A stretch of 31,529 nucleotides of DNA, from the IMG/VR virus record IMGVR_UViG_3300032116_000877, positions 1 through 31,529 of that record; one strand, written 5' to 3'. Made by a program: the position numbers and the translations under genes. This DNA is from a virus. Every line of letters starts with the position of its first letter. Position 1 is the first letter of the stretch. Of the stretch, positions 1 through 7,776 are shown one piece after another. The notes beneath the pieces are model-generated. The model ran no database searches, was not told where the DNA came from, and worked only from the letters and a program-made list of their open reading frames with translations.

Positions 1-485
1 TCGAGTACGTCAAGGCGGTCTTGGCAAGCGGCGCCTCAACGGGGTTCAGCATCGGGTTCATCCCGCGTGCCTCGGAGATGGTGACCGTCAACGGCAAGCC
101 CGTCGAGCGGTTCACCGAGATTGAACTGCGCGAGGTTAGCATCACGCCGATGCCCGCCGTGCCGGGCGCTGAAATCGCGGCGGCTCGCGCTGATGAAATG
201 GAGACGGTCAACCCGGTTGACCAGTTGGAGGAGGAGGAGTCGCCCGAGCGCACGGACGATGAACTCCTGCTACTTGCCGCCCGTGCCGCGTTGGATGCGC
301 TATCCGACAAGGCGCGAGAGGCATTGCTGGACACGTACAAGCCCACGCCTACCATGACCGAGACGGCTTCGTCTGACGCCCCTGTGGTGTTGGATACGCC
401 CACCTCGACGGACAGCACGGCACGGTACGCCAAGATGGAGGACCGTATCAAGGCGGTGCGGTCATCGTTCGTCCTACCCAAGTAA
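1..485 (+). CDS. Prohead (capsid maturation) protease, C-terminal part
   Basis: The reading frame is open at the left edge (first whole codon at base 3) and stops with TAA at 483-485, so the N-terminal part is outside the window. The visible part carries GASTGFSIGF, which matches the S-x-GF segment holding the catalytic serine in HK97-type prohead proteases (S78 family). It is followed by EIELREVSITPMPAVPGAEI, the family's typical 'E-x-S-x-x-x-x-P-A' strand. About 95 residues of acidic, low-complexity tail follow, which could serve as an attached scaffold. In this family the protease cuts the scaffold or delta domain from the capsid protein during maturation. The capsid gene starts 15 bases downstream, which fits. 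The catalytic histidine is not in the window. Confidence 0.85.
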   Translation, partial: EYVKAVLASGASTGFSIGFIPRASEMVTVNGKPVERFTEIELREVSITPMPAVPGAEIAAARADEMETVNPVDQLEEEESPERTDDELLLLAARAALDALSDKAREALLDTYKPTPTMTETASSDAPVVLDTPTSTDSTARYAKMEDRIKAVRSSFVLPK

Positions 486-500
486 GAGAGACTGACTACC

Positions 501-1859
501 ATGAAGGCCCCACTTGTTTCCAAGAACCGTGCCGCGAACGAGTTTCGCGAGCAGGCTCACAAGCTCCGTTCGGAGTTGATGGACCCGACCGCCAGCTTCA
601 CGGCGGACGAAGTTGAGAAGCGTACTGCCGACATCCGCGCCCTTGAGATGCGGGCGCAGTCTGCCGCCGAGTTCACCGCTGACGCCGAGATTGCGCGTCA
701 GGGTGGCGACGAGGGGCTGACCCGGATGGACGTGAGCGGTGCCGAGCGCACCGAGTTCGCTGGCATGAAGGACGCGACCGAGCAGGTTCGCTCGGTTCTC
801 GTCAAGGCGTTCCCCTCCATCGGCTCGTATGTCCGCGCCGTGGCGAAGGGTCCGGCGAACGCGAAGGAGGCCGAGGCGCTTCGCACGGTCGATATGATGA
901 CCCGCACCATCACCGGCTCGACCAACGGTGGTGAGTTCCTCCTCCCGCTGACGCAGGTTCCCGAGATTTTCTCGGTGAGCAACGCCCAGCCGGGTCTGTT
1001 CCAGTACGCCCGGAGGTACAATGTCCCCGGACGGAGTTTGAGAATTCCGTATCTTCTGCAGGACGAGGGTACGTCCACCCTTAACCGCCCGATGGCGGGT
1101 AAGATTGCGAACGTCACCATCGTTGGCGAAGGCGCGACCAAGCCGGAGCGTGACCCGAACTTCGGTCAGCGTCTCCTCACGATGTACAAGTACGCCGCTG
1201 TCACCGAGTTCGGTGACGAACTTCTTGGCGATGACTTCACCGGCGAGCTTCCCGCCGAGGTGACTGCCGCGGTTGGCGGGCAGGTCATCAACAAGATTAA
1301 CGAAGACATCACCATCGACGGGACTGGCTCGAGCCAGCCGCTCGGCGGGTTCAACACCTCGAACACCGCTCTCCTCAAGGTCGTTCGTCAGACCGTCAAT
1401 GCGTTCACCGCTCGCGATGCGTTCCAGATGTACGAGCGTCACACGCACGGCCCGAACTCGGTGTGGATGATTTCCCGCCGCGTGCTGGCCCAGTTGTTCG
1501 CGATGCAGACCACGAACAACACGATGGTCACGTGGATTCCGAACCTCCGCGACAAGCCGCAGATGACCCTCCTCGGGTTGCCTGTGATTGTCACCGACCT
1601 CCTCCCGACGCTTGGGAACGAGGGCGATGTCGCGCTGGTGAACGGCGACTTCTACGCGATGGGTCTCCGTCAGGCCCTCACGGTCGAGTCCTCGATTCAC
1701 TACAAGTTCGCCAACGACATCACCACGTATCGGTTCGTCGCTCGCGCCGGGGGCATCCCGCTCCCGACCTCGACCTATGCCTACGCGATTGACTCGTCGG
1801 GCAACAAGGTTGACGAGCATAGCCCGTTCGTCGTGCTGGACAACACGGCCTCTGCGTAA
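501..1859 (+). CDS. Major capsid protein, HK97 fold
   Basis: This 452-residue protein has the usual layout of HK97-type (Phage_capsid family) major capsid proteins. Residues 1 to about 115 are charged and helical and look like a delta or scaffold domain. A linker around SIGSYVRAVAKG and MMTRTITGS follows, then GGEFLLPLTQVPEIF and the shell domain. GQVINKINEDITIDGTGSSQPLGG, AQLFAMQT and MTLLGLPVIVTDLLP are family-typical segments of the P-domain and A-domain. The position directly after the protease supports the call. The start ATG at 501 has only a weak GAGAG upstream. A strong hairpin lies 25 bases after the stop, which fits a very highly expressed gene partly insulated from its downstream neighbours. 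Confidence 0.95.
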   Translation: MKAPLVSKNRAANEFREQAHKLRSELMDPTASFTADEVEKRTADIRALEMRAQSAAEFTADAEIARQGGDEGLTRMDVSGAERTEFAGMKDATEQVRSVLVKAFPSIGSYVRAVAKGPANAKEAEALRTVDMMTRTITGSTNGGEFLLPLTQVPEIFSVSNAQPGLFQYARRYNVPGRSLRIPYLLQDEGTSTLNRPMAGKIANVTIVGEGATKPERDPNFGQRLLTMYKYAAVTEFGDELLGDDFTGELPAEVTAAVGGQVINKINEDITIDGTGSSQPLGGFNTSNTALLKVVRQTVNAFTARDAFQMYERHTHGPNSVWMISRRVLAQLFAMQTTNNTMVTWIPNLRDKPQMTLLGLPVIVTDLLPTLGNEGDVALVNGDFYAMGLRQALTVESSIHYKFANDITTYRFVARAGGIPLPTSTYAYAIDSSGNKVDEHSPFVVLDNTASA

Positions 1860-1884
1860 GCCGAGAGCCAAGCGGACAGTCGGT

Positions 1885-1910
1885 GCGGAGGGGGCCATCA
1901 CCCCCTCCGC
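1885..1910 (+). terminator. Perfect 10-bp GC hairpin after the capsid gene
   Basis: GCGGAGGGGG (1885-1894) and CCCCCTCCGC (1901-1910) are perfectly complementary around a 6-base loop, CCATCA. The hairpin lies between the capsid stop codon and the likely start of the next gene. It lacks a real T-tract (only TT follows), so it may act as a partial terminator, an RNA-stabilising 3' end for capsid mRNA, or both. The structure is directly visible; its role is inferred. Confidence 0.65.
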
Positions 1911-1929
1911 TTCGGCGCTTCCGCCAGAG

Positions 1930-3111
1930 ATGCTGGTGACCGTCCGTGTGAAGGCCCTAATCAACGGACAGGTCTTTCAGAAAGGGCAACAGGTGACGCT
2001 CCCTACGGCACAAGCCGAGGAGCTATTTAGCGGAGGGGTGGTGGCGTCTCGGGAGCAGATTGACCGCGTGTGGGCGAGTGTGGGCCGGGTACTATCTCCG
2101 GGTCTCATTGCCTCGCACTACACGGCAACGCCCTACGACCCGTCCGCGCTCAAGGTATTACAACTGACAGCCTACGACCCCGGCTCGGCGGTCTACCGCT
2201 ACCACTCGGCGGCGAACGTGGTACCGGGTGTGGTGTCGGCGCTGGTCCGCTTTGGGCATACGAACAAGCATTGCGACCTGCGTCAATGGGACACGGAGAT
2301 TGACGCGCAGACCATCCAGCTACTCTACGAGACAGCGGATGTCGTGCATAGCCACATGGACTACTGGGTCTTGCGGAACGAGCTACGCAAGGGAACCCGC
2401 GACGGCTTGATTCAGGCCCTGACCTACCACGGCTCGGTAGACCCCGGCAACATGGCAGGGTCGGTCAAGGTCAATGACGGCGGGAACGATGACCGGATGG
2501 ACGCCATCTGCTTTGGGGCGCGGCCCTATCATCACCGCCTCGGCATCAAGCATTGGCTTCCGATTCCGATGCCGGTCGCGGACTATCAGAAGATTGCGAA
2601 AGAGGAGACGGTCAAGTCCAAGACCTTCCGCGTGGCGCACAGCCCGACGATGCGGCGCATTAAGGGTACGCAGGAGTTTCTCAATGCGTGCGATTACCTC
2701 AAGATGCATCAGGGCATCGACATCGAGCCGGTGCTGATTGAGAACATGGAACACGGCGCGGCCCTGCGGCTCAAGGCGTCCTGCGATGCGGTGTTCGATA
2801 GCTTCTGGCTCGGGATGCAGGGGTCGGGCTTGGAGGGCGCGGCGATGGGCAAGGCGGTCATCGCGGGCGACCCCGAGGCGCAAAACGACTTGGTGAAGCT
2901 CGGCATTCCGGTGCCGTGGACGGTGGCAAACGATGGGCCGCAGTTGCGGGAGGTCTTGGCGAAACTGGTTCAAGACCGTAGCTTCTATGCGGCAGAAGTT
3001 GAGCGAGTGCATCAGTACGTTCGAACCTACCACGACTACCCGGTAGTGGGGCAGAAGTACGCAGACATCTTGACCGAGGCAAAGCGCAATGGCCCTCCCT
3101 ACCGTAAGTGA
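1930..3111 (+). CDS. Glycosyltransferase (GT-B, GT4-like) with an N-terminal phage structural-type domain
   Basis: The protein has 393 residues from ATG 1930. An in-frame reading continues upstream into the capsid gene, but 1930 is the first ATG after the hairpin; its ribosome site is poor. Residues 1 to about 40 (VRVKALINGQVFQKGQQVTL then AEELFSGGVVA) resemble the short 'R-x-L-x-nG-x-x-y-x-p-G' domain common in small phage head proteins. From about residue 60 the protein looks like a GT-B glycosyltransferase. It has an acceptor-side Rossmann half with ADVVHSHMDYW, then the donor half with FRVAHSPTMRRIKGTQEFLNA and GLEGAAMGKAVIAGD, where the E-x-x-x-MGKAVI stretch matches the sugar-nucleotide site of GT4 enzymes. 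Donor and acceptor are unknown. Sitting between capsid and connector genes, it could glycosylate virion proteins. It overlaps the next gene by 23 bases. Confidence 0.75.
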   Translation: MLVTVRVKALINGQVFQKGQQVTLPTAQAEELFSGGVVASREQIDRVWASVGRVLSPGLIASHYTATPYDPSALKVLQLTAYDPGSAVYRYHSAANVVPGVVSALVRFGHTNKHCDLRQWDTEIDAQTIQLLYETADVVHSHMDYWVLRNELRKGTRDGLIQALTYHGSVDPGNMAGSVKVNDGGNDDRMDAICFGARPYHHRLGIKHWLPIPMPVADYQKIAKEETVKSKTFRVAHSPTMRRIKGTQEFLNACDYLKMHQGIDIEPVLIENMEHGAALRLKASCDAVFDSFWLGMQGSGLEGAAMGKAVIAGDPEAQNDLVKLGIPVPWTVANDGPQLREVLAKLVQDRSFYAAEVERVHQYVRTYHDYPVVGQKYADILTEAKRNGPPYRK

Positions 3112-3655
3112 CCTGAAGTCCTACCTTCGCATCGAGAGCAACGCGGAGAACACGCTCTTGACGGCGCTCCTCGTTCGAGCGCAAGCCCAGCTTGAGGTCT
3201 GGACCGACGTTCCTGTCACGGCTGTCAATACCACGGCGGTTGACCGAGCCGACACGATTGACCCCCAGCCCTGCCTGTCGCTCATCTTCCCGAAGCGTCC
3301 TATTGGCACCACGGCAACCATCGTGGATTCGGAAGGCACGACCGTCCCGGCGACCGACTACACCATCAACCAGTCCTCGGGCGTTATTTACGCCAATGCG
3401 GGGTACTCATTCCCCTACGGCCCCTACACCATTACCACCTCCTGCGGACTGTCTCTGCGGGGCGATTACGCGCAAATAGAGCCGGTTCTGTCGCAATGCA
3501 TCATCGACTTGGCGGCGGACCTGTATCAAAAGCGGACCCCGCACGCCTCGACCGAGACGGCGGCGGGTACGTCAATCAGTTGGGATGTCTCGCGGGATAC
3601 GGCGGCTCGCGTCCTCAAGGTGTTGCGGACCTTTAAGCTCGCGGTGGCTGGCTAA
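3089..3655 (+). CDS. Head-tail connector (HK97 gp6-like adaptor)
   Basis: This 188-residue protein begins MALPTVSDLKSYLRIESNAE followed by LLTALLVRAQAQLEVWTDV. This is the 'L..lK.yLri...dD..l..li..A...ie..t' N-terminus of HK97 gp6 / DNA-packaging connector proteins. The middle is a beta-rich segment (FPKRPIGTTATIVDSEG, TDYTINQSSGVIYAN). The C-terminal helical part, EPVLSQCIIDLAADLYQKRT, also fits the family. Such adaptors form a ring below the portal. The gene starts inside the glycosyltransferase gene and ends in a TAATG overlap with the head-closure gene, so the neck genes are translationally coupled. Confidence 0.8.
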   Translation: MALPTVSDLKSYLRIESNAENTLLTALLVRAQAQLEVWTDVPVTAVNTTAVDRADTIDPQPCLSLIFPKRPIGTTATIVDSEGTTVPATDYTINQSSGVIYANAGYSFPYGPYTITTSCGLSLRGDYAQIEPVLSQCIIDLAADLYQKRTPHASTETAAGTSISWDVSRDTAARVLKVLRTFKLAVAG

Positions 3656-4098
3656 TGTACGTCGCCCCCGGCCTCCTTGACACGCGCCTCACGTTCTATC
3701 GGCGGGACCAGAACGGCGGGGACGGCTTTGCTCGGTCAGTCTATGTCAAGACCGGCACGTATTGGGGGCGGCTCGATGCGACCGCCCAGCGGCAGAATAT
3801 CGGGGGCGCCCCGATGTCGCACTCGGACATCCGCACGACCCTTGCCGCCACGGTCGGGGATTACGTCGAGGTCGATACCTTCGGGCTGGTCAAGCAAGAG
3901 GGAGACGAGACCCTGTATTACATCCGGGGCGTGGTGGCGATGCGGCAGTTGCAGGGTCAGCGGATTGACCTTGAGGCCATTGACCCGTCCTCGTACAACA
4001 CGTTCACGATTTACGACCCCGCTGAAGTGACGGATGGCGAACATCTGTTGCTCGGAGCGACCGCATTCTCCACGGCCTTTGATGAGGCGTTCGACTAA
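3655..4098 (+). CDS. Head closure / head-tail joining protein (SPP1 gp16-like)
   Basis: The product has 147 residues. It opens with GLLDTRLTFYRRDQNGGDGFARSVYV, the first strands typical of the small beta-barrel head-closure family ('G.l..ri.f.r......d..G.....w'). YWGRLDATAQRQNI and DYVEVDTFGLVKQEGDETLYYIRGVV then provide the expected barrel strands. These proteins form the ring that stoppers the connector after packaging. The C-terminal 30 residues (YDPAEVTDGEHLLLGATAFS) extend past the usual family core. Start and stop overlap both neighbours by one base (TAATG). Confidence 0.7.
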   Translation: MYVAPGLLDTRLTFYRRDQNGGDGFARSVYVKTGTYWGRLDATAQRQNIGGAPMSHSDIRTTLAATVGDYVEVDTFGLVKQEGDETLYYIRGVVAMRQLQGQRIDLEAIDPSSYNTFTIYDPAEVTDGEHLLLGATAFSTAFDEAFD

Positions 4099-4643
4099 TG
4101 ACACAGAACCCGAAGGTTCTCTCGGCGCTTCTAGCGCAACTCCCTGACAACACCACCGGTGACATTAGTGCCGAGGACATCCGTGACGTGGTGGTCAGTC
4201 TGTTTCCTAGCCGTGGGCAGTTGGACCTGACGGCCTCGGCCCAGACCACGTTTGCCTCTACAAACGTCTACTACAAGCTGGCTGGCACGACGGCGCTTGA
4301 TACCTCGCTCGGGCAAGACGGCTTCTCGCAAGTTTCTAACAACGAAATGCGGGCGACCAAAGCGGTTAATCAGGTCTTGCTTGTCACGGCGAATGTCGAG
4401 CTAGTCTGCGCGTCGAACAATAAGTCCTATGGCATTACCATTGCCAAGAACGGCACGCCACTCTCAAACGTCCACGTTTCGGCTATTCTGTCGGACTCAA
4501 ACGAGGGTTACGGGTTCTCCGTGACGGCGCTTATTCCGACGGCACAGAACGACACCATCTCTATTTACATCCGCAACGAGACCGACACCACCGCAGTCAC
4601 CGCAACATCGCTGGCGCTATCTGCCATCGGGTTCATTCGCTAA
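4098..4643 (+). CDS. Beta-rich virion protein candidate (unknown)
   Basis: The product has 181 residues and no assigned family. The first 45 residues contain DNTTGDISAEDIRDVVVSLFP, a short helical segment often seen at the start of phage receptor or decoration proteins. The remainder is rich in Ser, Thr, Val and Asn with alternating hydrophobic residues (NQVLLVTANVELVCASNNKSYGITIAKNG, FSVTALIPTAQNDTISIYIRN). This pattern resembles a jelly-roll of the phage-fibre-head or TNF-like type. Its place between head-closure and tail-completion genes suggests a head decoration or fibre protein. That is inference from position and composition. Confidence 0.55.
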   Translation: MTQNPKVLSALLAQLPDNTTGDISAEDIRDVVVSLFPSRGQLDLTASAQTTFASTNVYYKLAGTTALDTSLGQDGFSQVSNNEMRATKAVNQVLLVTANVELVCASNNKSYGITIAKNGTPLSNVHVSAILSDSNEGYGFSVTALIPTAQNDTISIYIRNETDTTAVTATSLALSAIGFIR

Positions 4644-4873
4644 TGGACGCTCGCCTTATCTGCGGTCAGGACGTTCGGCGGTCAGGCTTCTGGCCTACCG
4701 ACGAGGCGCGGATTGAGGCGTTCATCCAACGGTTTGGCGGGGTGCTAGAGGCCGCGCCGGTGGGCGATGCGGCGGTCATGTTGCGCTGGACGCAAGACGA
4801 AAAGGTTCGCGTGGCGACCGGCATTACGGCGCGTGAGGCGTTGCGGAAGCTCCGCTCCGAGGTTGAGGCGTGA
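4643..4873 (+). CDS. Small hypothetical protein, 76 aa
   Basis: A 76-residue protein (MDARLICGQDVRRSGFWPTD...) that I do not recognise. It reads as a mixed alpha-beta fold with one short helix (EARIEAFIQRFGGVLEA), a strand pair (AAVMLRWTQDEKVRVATG) and a final helix (TAREALRKLRSEV). It starts at TAATG with the upstream gene and ends in a GTGA overlap with the repeat protein, so it is very probably translated. It could be a virion accessory or an assembly factor for the repeat protein next to it. Confidence 0.6.
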   Translation: MDARLICGQDVRRSGFWPTDEARIEAFIQRFGGVLEAAPVGDAAVMLRWTQDEKVRVATGITAREALRKLRSEVEA

Positions 4874-5946
4874 GCAGTTTTGACCGCATTCTGCTTGAGG
4901 ATGGCGATGACATCCTCTTGGAGAGCGGAGCCTACCTTCGGTTAGAGATTGCGCCTGACAGTATCGCCTCTACCTATACCGCGTCCGCCGAAGCGTACGG
5001 CGATGCGACGGTGGCGCAATTACTGACTGCCGCGCTTGACGGCTCTGCCGAGGCGTATGGCGACTTGGTGGTGGTGCAGACGCTCTCTGGGTCGCTGACC
5101 GGAGACGCGGAAGCCTTTAGCGACTTCGTGGTCGTGTCAGAGGTGGTGCTGACAATTACGGCGGCTGGTGAAGCCTATGCCGACTTCGTGGCGGCGCAGG
5201 AACTATTGGCGGCGGTCGTTGGTGAGGCCGAAGCCTTTGGCGATGCCAGCGTAGACCAGTTGCTCACCGGCACGGCTGACGGAAGCGCAGAAGCCTATGG
5301 GGACGCGGCGATTGACCAATTGATTACTGGCGACCTGACCGGCAATGCCGAGGCGTCAAGCGACCTTGCGCTGGTGCAGAGCCTATTGGCAGACTTGACA
5401 GCAAGTGCCGAAGCCGAGCAGACGATGGCGGTGGAGCAGATGCTCGAAGCCGCCCTGACTGCCAGCGGGGAAGCCTACGGCGACCTGACGGCTAACCAGC
5501 TATTGATAGGTACGCTGACTGGAAGCGCCGAGGCGAGCCAAGCCGCCGCCCTCGAACTGCTCATCTCGGCGGTATTGACCGGTAGTGCCGAGGCGTTTGG
5601 GGACGGGGAACTGCGCGAGGCCATCTTTGCCGCCATTACCGCGTCAGCCGAGGAGTCCTTTGCCGGGGTCGGGGTGCAGGTGCTTCCTGCTACGATTACC
5701 GCGTCGGCTGAAGCGTCGGCGGACAACTGGCAGATGAGCTATCAGGTGGTGTCGGTGCGCGGGGTTGCTTATGATTACTCTGGTGTGTATGCGCCGGTGA
5801 TGGATTGGTCGAGCGACTATGCAATGGTCGCAGAGCAATCGAGGGCATACGCTCCGGTGATGGATGTGTCAACGGATTATACGTGGATTGAGGACCGCTC
5901 AATGCCGTATAGCCCGGCGCAAGACTTCTCGCAGGGGTATCCGTAA
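4870..5946 (+). CDS. Virion-type protein made of thirteen 20-residue repeats
   Basis: This 358-residue protein starts with GTG overlapping the previous stop (GTGA). Residues 4-26 read FDRILLEDGDDILLESGAYL, a short motif also present in the tail-tip protein at 10969. Residues 37-296 are thirteen consecutive repeats of exactly 20 residues, consensus (T/D)(A/G)SAEAYGD followed by a hydrophobic, Gln-containing stretch such as LVVVQTLSGSL. The C-terminus keeps a 20-residue period with another consensus, YAPVMD-S-DY, seen three times. There is no signal peptide or membrane helix. The regular period suggests a solenoid or a stacked fibre shaft, and the gene's position between neck and tail genes suggests a virion part such as a whisker, collar fibre or decoration. 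The function is unknown. Confidence 0.7.
   Translation: MSSFDRILLEDGDDILLESGAYLRLEIAPDSIASTYTASAEAYGDATVAQLLTAALDGSAEAYGDLVVVQTLSGSLTGDAEAFSDFVVVSEVVLTITAAGEAYADFVAAQELLAAVVGEAEAFGDASVDQLLTGTADGSAEAYGDAAIDQLITGDLTGNAEASSDLALVQSLLADLTASAEAEQTMAVEQMLEAALTASGEAYGDLTANQLLIGTLTGSAEASQAAALELLISAVLTGSAEAFGDGELREAIFAAITASAEESFAGVGVQVLPATITASAEASADNWQMSYQVVSVRGVAYDYSGVYAPVMDWSSDYAMVAEQSRAYAPVMDVSTDYTWIEDRSMPYSPAQDFSQGYP
4978..5757 (+). repeat. Thirteen in-frame 60-bp degenerate tandem repeats
   Basis: Each unit is 60 bases (20 codons) with no change of phase over 780 bases. The units are clearly diverged in DNA while the SAEA core stays recognisable in almost all of them. This argues for selection on protein repeats rather than a recent slippage expansion. 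Confidence 0.85.
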
Positions 5947-6329
5947 TGACGGTGACAAATACCAGTACGGTCAACAAGGCCATCCATCCGAACAACGCCT
6001 ATTTGGTGCGGAGCAAAATCACGTTCTACAACTCAACCTCGAACACCTTTGTTCCGTGGACGGGTTTGGCGAACGTGTCGGTGACCTTCTACGAGGACGC
6101 GCTTGGCACCCAGACCATCGCGGGCTTAAGCGGTCTTGGCATGGCAGAGGTCACCAATACCGGCGTGTATTACGTGGTAGTTCCTGCCGCAAATACCGCC
6201 ATTCTCGGCACTAGCTATAACGGCGCGACGGTCTACCAGATTGTCACGGGTGGGACCAATAACGCCATCAAGGTTGTCACACCCCTTCTTGTCACACAGC
6301 CGCGCTATGCGCAACCCGGAGCAGAATAA
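5946..6329 (+). CDS. Beta-sandwich virion protein candidate
   Basis: The product has 127 residues. It is rich in Thr, Val, Asn and Tyr, with alternating strands: KITFYNSTSNTF, ANVSVTFYEDALGTQTIAGLSG, GVYYVVVPAA and ATVYQIVTGG. The order 'component strand, short edge, GMAEVTNTGVYYVVVPA' resembles an immunoglobulin-like or carboxypeptidase-regulatory-like sandwich, as found decorating phage heads and tails. I cannot assign a family. It is coupled to both neighbours by TAATG overlaps and sits among virion genes, so a structural role is likely. Confidence 0.5.
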   Translation: MTVTNTSTVNKAIHPNNAYLVRSKITFYNSTSNTFVPWTGLANVSVTFYEDALGTQTIAGLSGLGMAEVTNTGVYYVVVPAANTAILGTSYNGATVYQIVTGGTNNAIKVVTPLLVTQPRYAQPGAE

Positions 6330-6745
6330 TGGCAAAGTCAACTGGCTGGACTAACGCGGTTCGCAACCTGATGGCTGATGCCATTGACGGCGAATACAAC
6401 GATGGCTACCTCCGCATCTACGACGGGGCGCGTCCCGCGACCCCTGCGACGGCGGTGACCACGCAGGTGCTTCTCGCGGAGCTTCGCTTCCCGAACCCTG
6501 CCGCCGCGTCCGTGACGAACGGCGTCATCACCTTCGGCACCATCTCGCCTGACACTTCCGCCAATGCGACTGGCGTGGCGGCGTGGGCGCGGTGCCTCAA
6601 GTCAGACGGCACCACCGCCATCTGCGACCTCAACGTCGGCACCTCCGACGCCAATATCATCGTGGCAACCACGGCGATTTCGGCGGGCGTGCAGGTCTCG
6701 GTGACGAGCGCGACGGTCACGGTGGCGGCAACCTCGGCGCTCTAA
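6329..6745 (+). CDS. Conserved phage structural protein ('LRIYDG' family)
   Basis: This 138-residue protein matches a common but functionally vague phage family. A short N-terminal helix (WTNAVRNLMADAID) is followed by GYLRIYDGARPATPATAV and TTQVLLAELRFPNPA. Then come GVITFGTISPDTSANATGVAAW, KSDGTTAICDLNVGTSDANI and a closing strand VQVSVTSATVTV. Homologues usually lie in neck, tail or decoration modules. The segment reads as one beta-domain. No catalytic motif is visible. Both ends overlap neighbours by one base. Confidence 0.6.
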   Translation: MAKSTGWTNAVRNLMADAIDGEYNDGYLRIYDGARPATPATAVTTQVLLAELRFPNPAAASVTNGVITFGTISPDTSANATGVAAWARCLKSDGTTAICDLNVGTSDANIIVATTAISAGVQVSVTSATVTVAATSAL

Positions 6746-7251
6746 TGACCGTTAAAGTCACGGACCTCTCGCCGCAGTTCCTGAAGCAGTATCGAGATGC
6801 CTCGCGGATGGCGCTCGATGCGGCGGCGGCATTGTACGAGGGGAACGTGAAGAAGCGGTTCTTCAAGGGCTACTATACCAGCCAAGCCTTCCGCTCGACG
6901 GCGCAAATCGTTCAGCACGTCCAGCGGGACGAGCCGACGTTTGGAGGGAATGGCTGGTATGCGAAGGTCGGTATTCCTGATGGGATTATGGCAAAGCCCA
7001 AGTCCAAGAAGGGGCAACGCAAGTTCTTCCGTAAACTGGCGCGGAGTACGGGAATGCCAGCGACCGTGGGAATGATTGCGCTGGCGTGGGAAGTTGGGCA
7101 TCGCAACATCTTCCGGCGTATCAATGGTGTGCCGCAATGGTCGCACGTTCCCATTTTCAAGCCGGTTGCTATTCAGTCGATGCAAGCGATGATTGACACC
7201 TACAACCGCGTCCTGAACCGCTATATCGAGCGCGGGAGGCCCGTCCGATGA
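6745..7251 (+). CDS. Neck / tail completion protein (HK97 gp10-like)
   Basis: I chose the ATG at 6745 (TAATG overlap) because the longer reading begins inside the preceding gene. The 168-residue product starts with a helix (LSPQFLKQYRDASRMALDAAAALYEGNVKKRFF), a feature of gp10-like proteins that sit at the top of the tail. It continues with a basic strand region (IAKPKSKKGQRKFFRKLARS), AWEVGHRNIF and a C-terminal helix. The 'EvGhrni/pqPfl.pA' type ending (SHVPIFKPVAIQSMQAMI) supports the family. It is directly followed by the tail terminator gene, as expected. Confidence 0.6.
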   Translation: MTVKVTDLSPQFLKQYRDASRMALDAAAALYEGNVKKRFFKGYYTSQAFRSTAQIVQHVQRDEPTFGGNGWYAKVGIPDGIMAKPKSKKGQRKFFRKLARSTGMPATVGMIALAWEVGHRNIFRRINGVPQWSHVPIFKPVAIQSMQAMIDTYNRVLNRYIERGRPVR

Positions 7252-7742
7252 GTAAGCCACGGTTTGCCACGAAGGGCGCGATTGTCACGCCCTCGACGGC
7301 CTCGACGGTCCAGATTTACAGCACGCTTCGGCGGGCATTGCTTGACTATGTATCGTCGGACAACCAGACGCTCGCGCAGTTCGTCGGGGACCGCATCTAC
7401 GTGCGGGCGCAACCCGAGCCGGCGCAGTTCCCGTATATCTCAATGCTGATGGACCGCACTAGCTTGCCCGCCTTTAACGGCTATCGAGAGACGGTGTTGC
7501 TTGAGGTGCAATGTATTGGCAAGCCGGAGAGCCAGTTGCCGCTCGTTGAGACGGCGATGGACATCGTGGACCAATGCCTGACGGCCTATTCGGACCCGGC
7601 CTCGGGGCTAATGGTGGGACGGTCGCGCACGCGGCAGACCATCCCACAAATGACCGACCCGGCAGACTCGTCCGTGGTCGGGGTTATTGGCACCTACGAG
7701 TTCTTCCTCTGGCCCCGTGTGTTAACTGTTCGAGCGAATTAG
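7248..7742 (+). CDS. Tail terminator / completion protein (gpU or DUF3168-like)
   Basis: The product has 164 residues with an ATGA start overlap. After about 20 N-terminal residues, YSTLRRALLDYVSSDNQTLAQFVGDRIYVRAQPEPAQFPYISM is the classic opening of the tail-terminator family: a helix, then 'i..rI....p...a.fPYi'. GYRETVLLEVQCIGKPESQLPLVETAMDIVDQCL supplies the expected strand and helix. The family forms a hexameric ring that ends tail-tube growth and joins the head. The next gene is the tail tube protein after a 34-base gap. Confidence 0.75.
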   Translation: MSKPRFATKGAIVTPSTASTVQIYSTLRRALLDYVSSDNQTLAQFVGDRIYVRAQPEPAQFPYISMLMDRTSLPAFNGYRETVLLEVQCIGKPESQLPLVETAMDIVDQCLTAYSDPASGLMVGRSRTRQTIPQMTDPADSSVVGVIGTYEFFLWPRVLTVRAN

Positions 7743-7776
7743 ATTCCACCCCACCACCCATCCGTAGGATAGGACA

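Noticed and set aside
474-1964. A 496-residue open reading frame on the minus strand
   Set aside because: It is the exact antisense of the capsid gene, is Arg/Leu/Val-rich without protein-like domains, and arises from the GC-rich codon pattern of the + strand gene.
4978-5757. CRISPR-like or satellite array
   Set aside because: The 60-base units are in frame, have no conserved repeat plus variable spacer structure, and encode a continuous protein.
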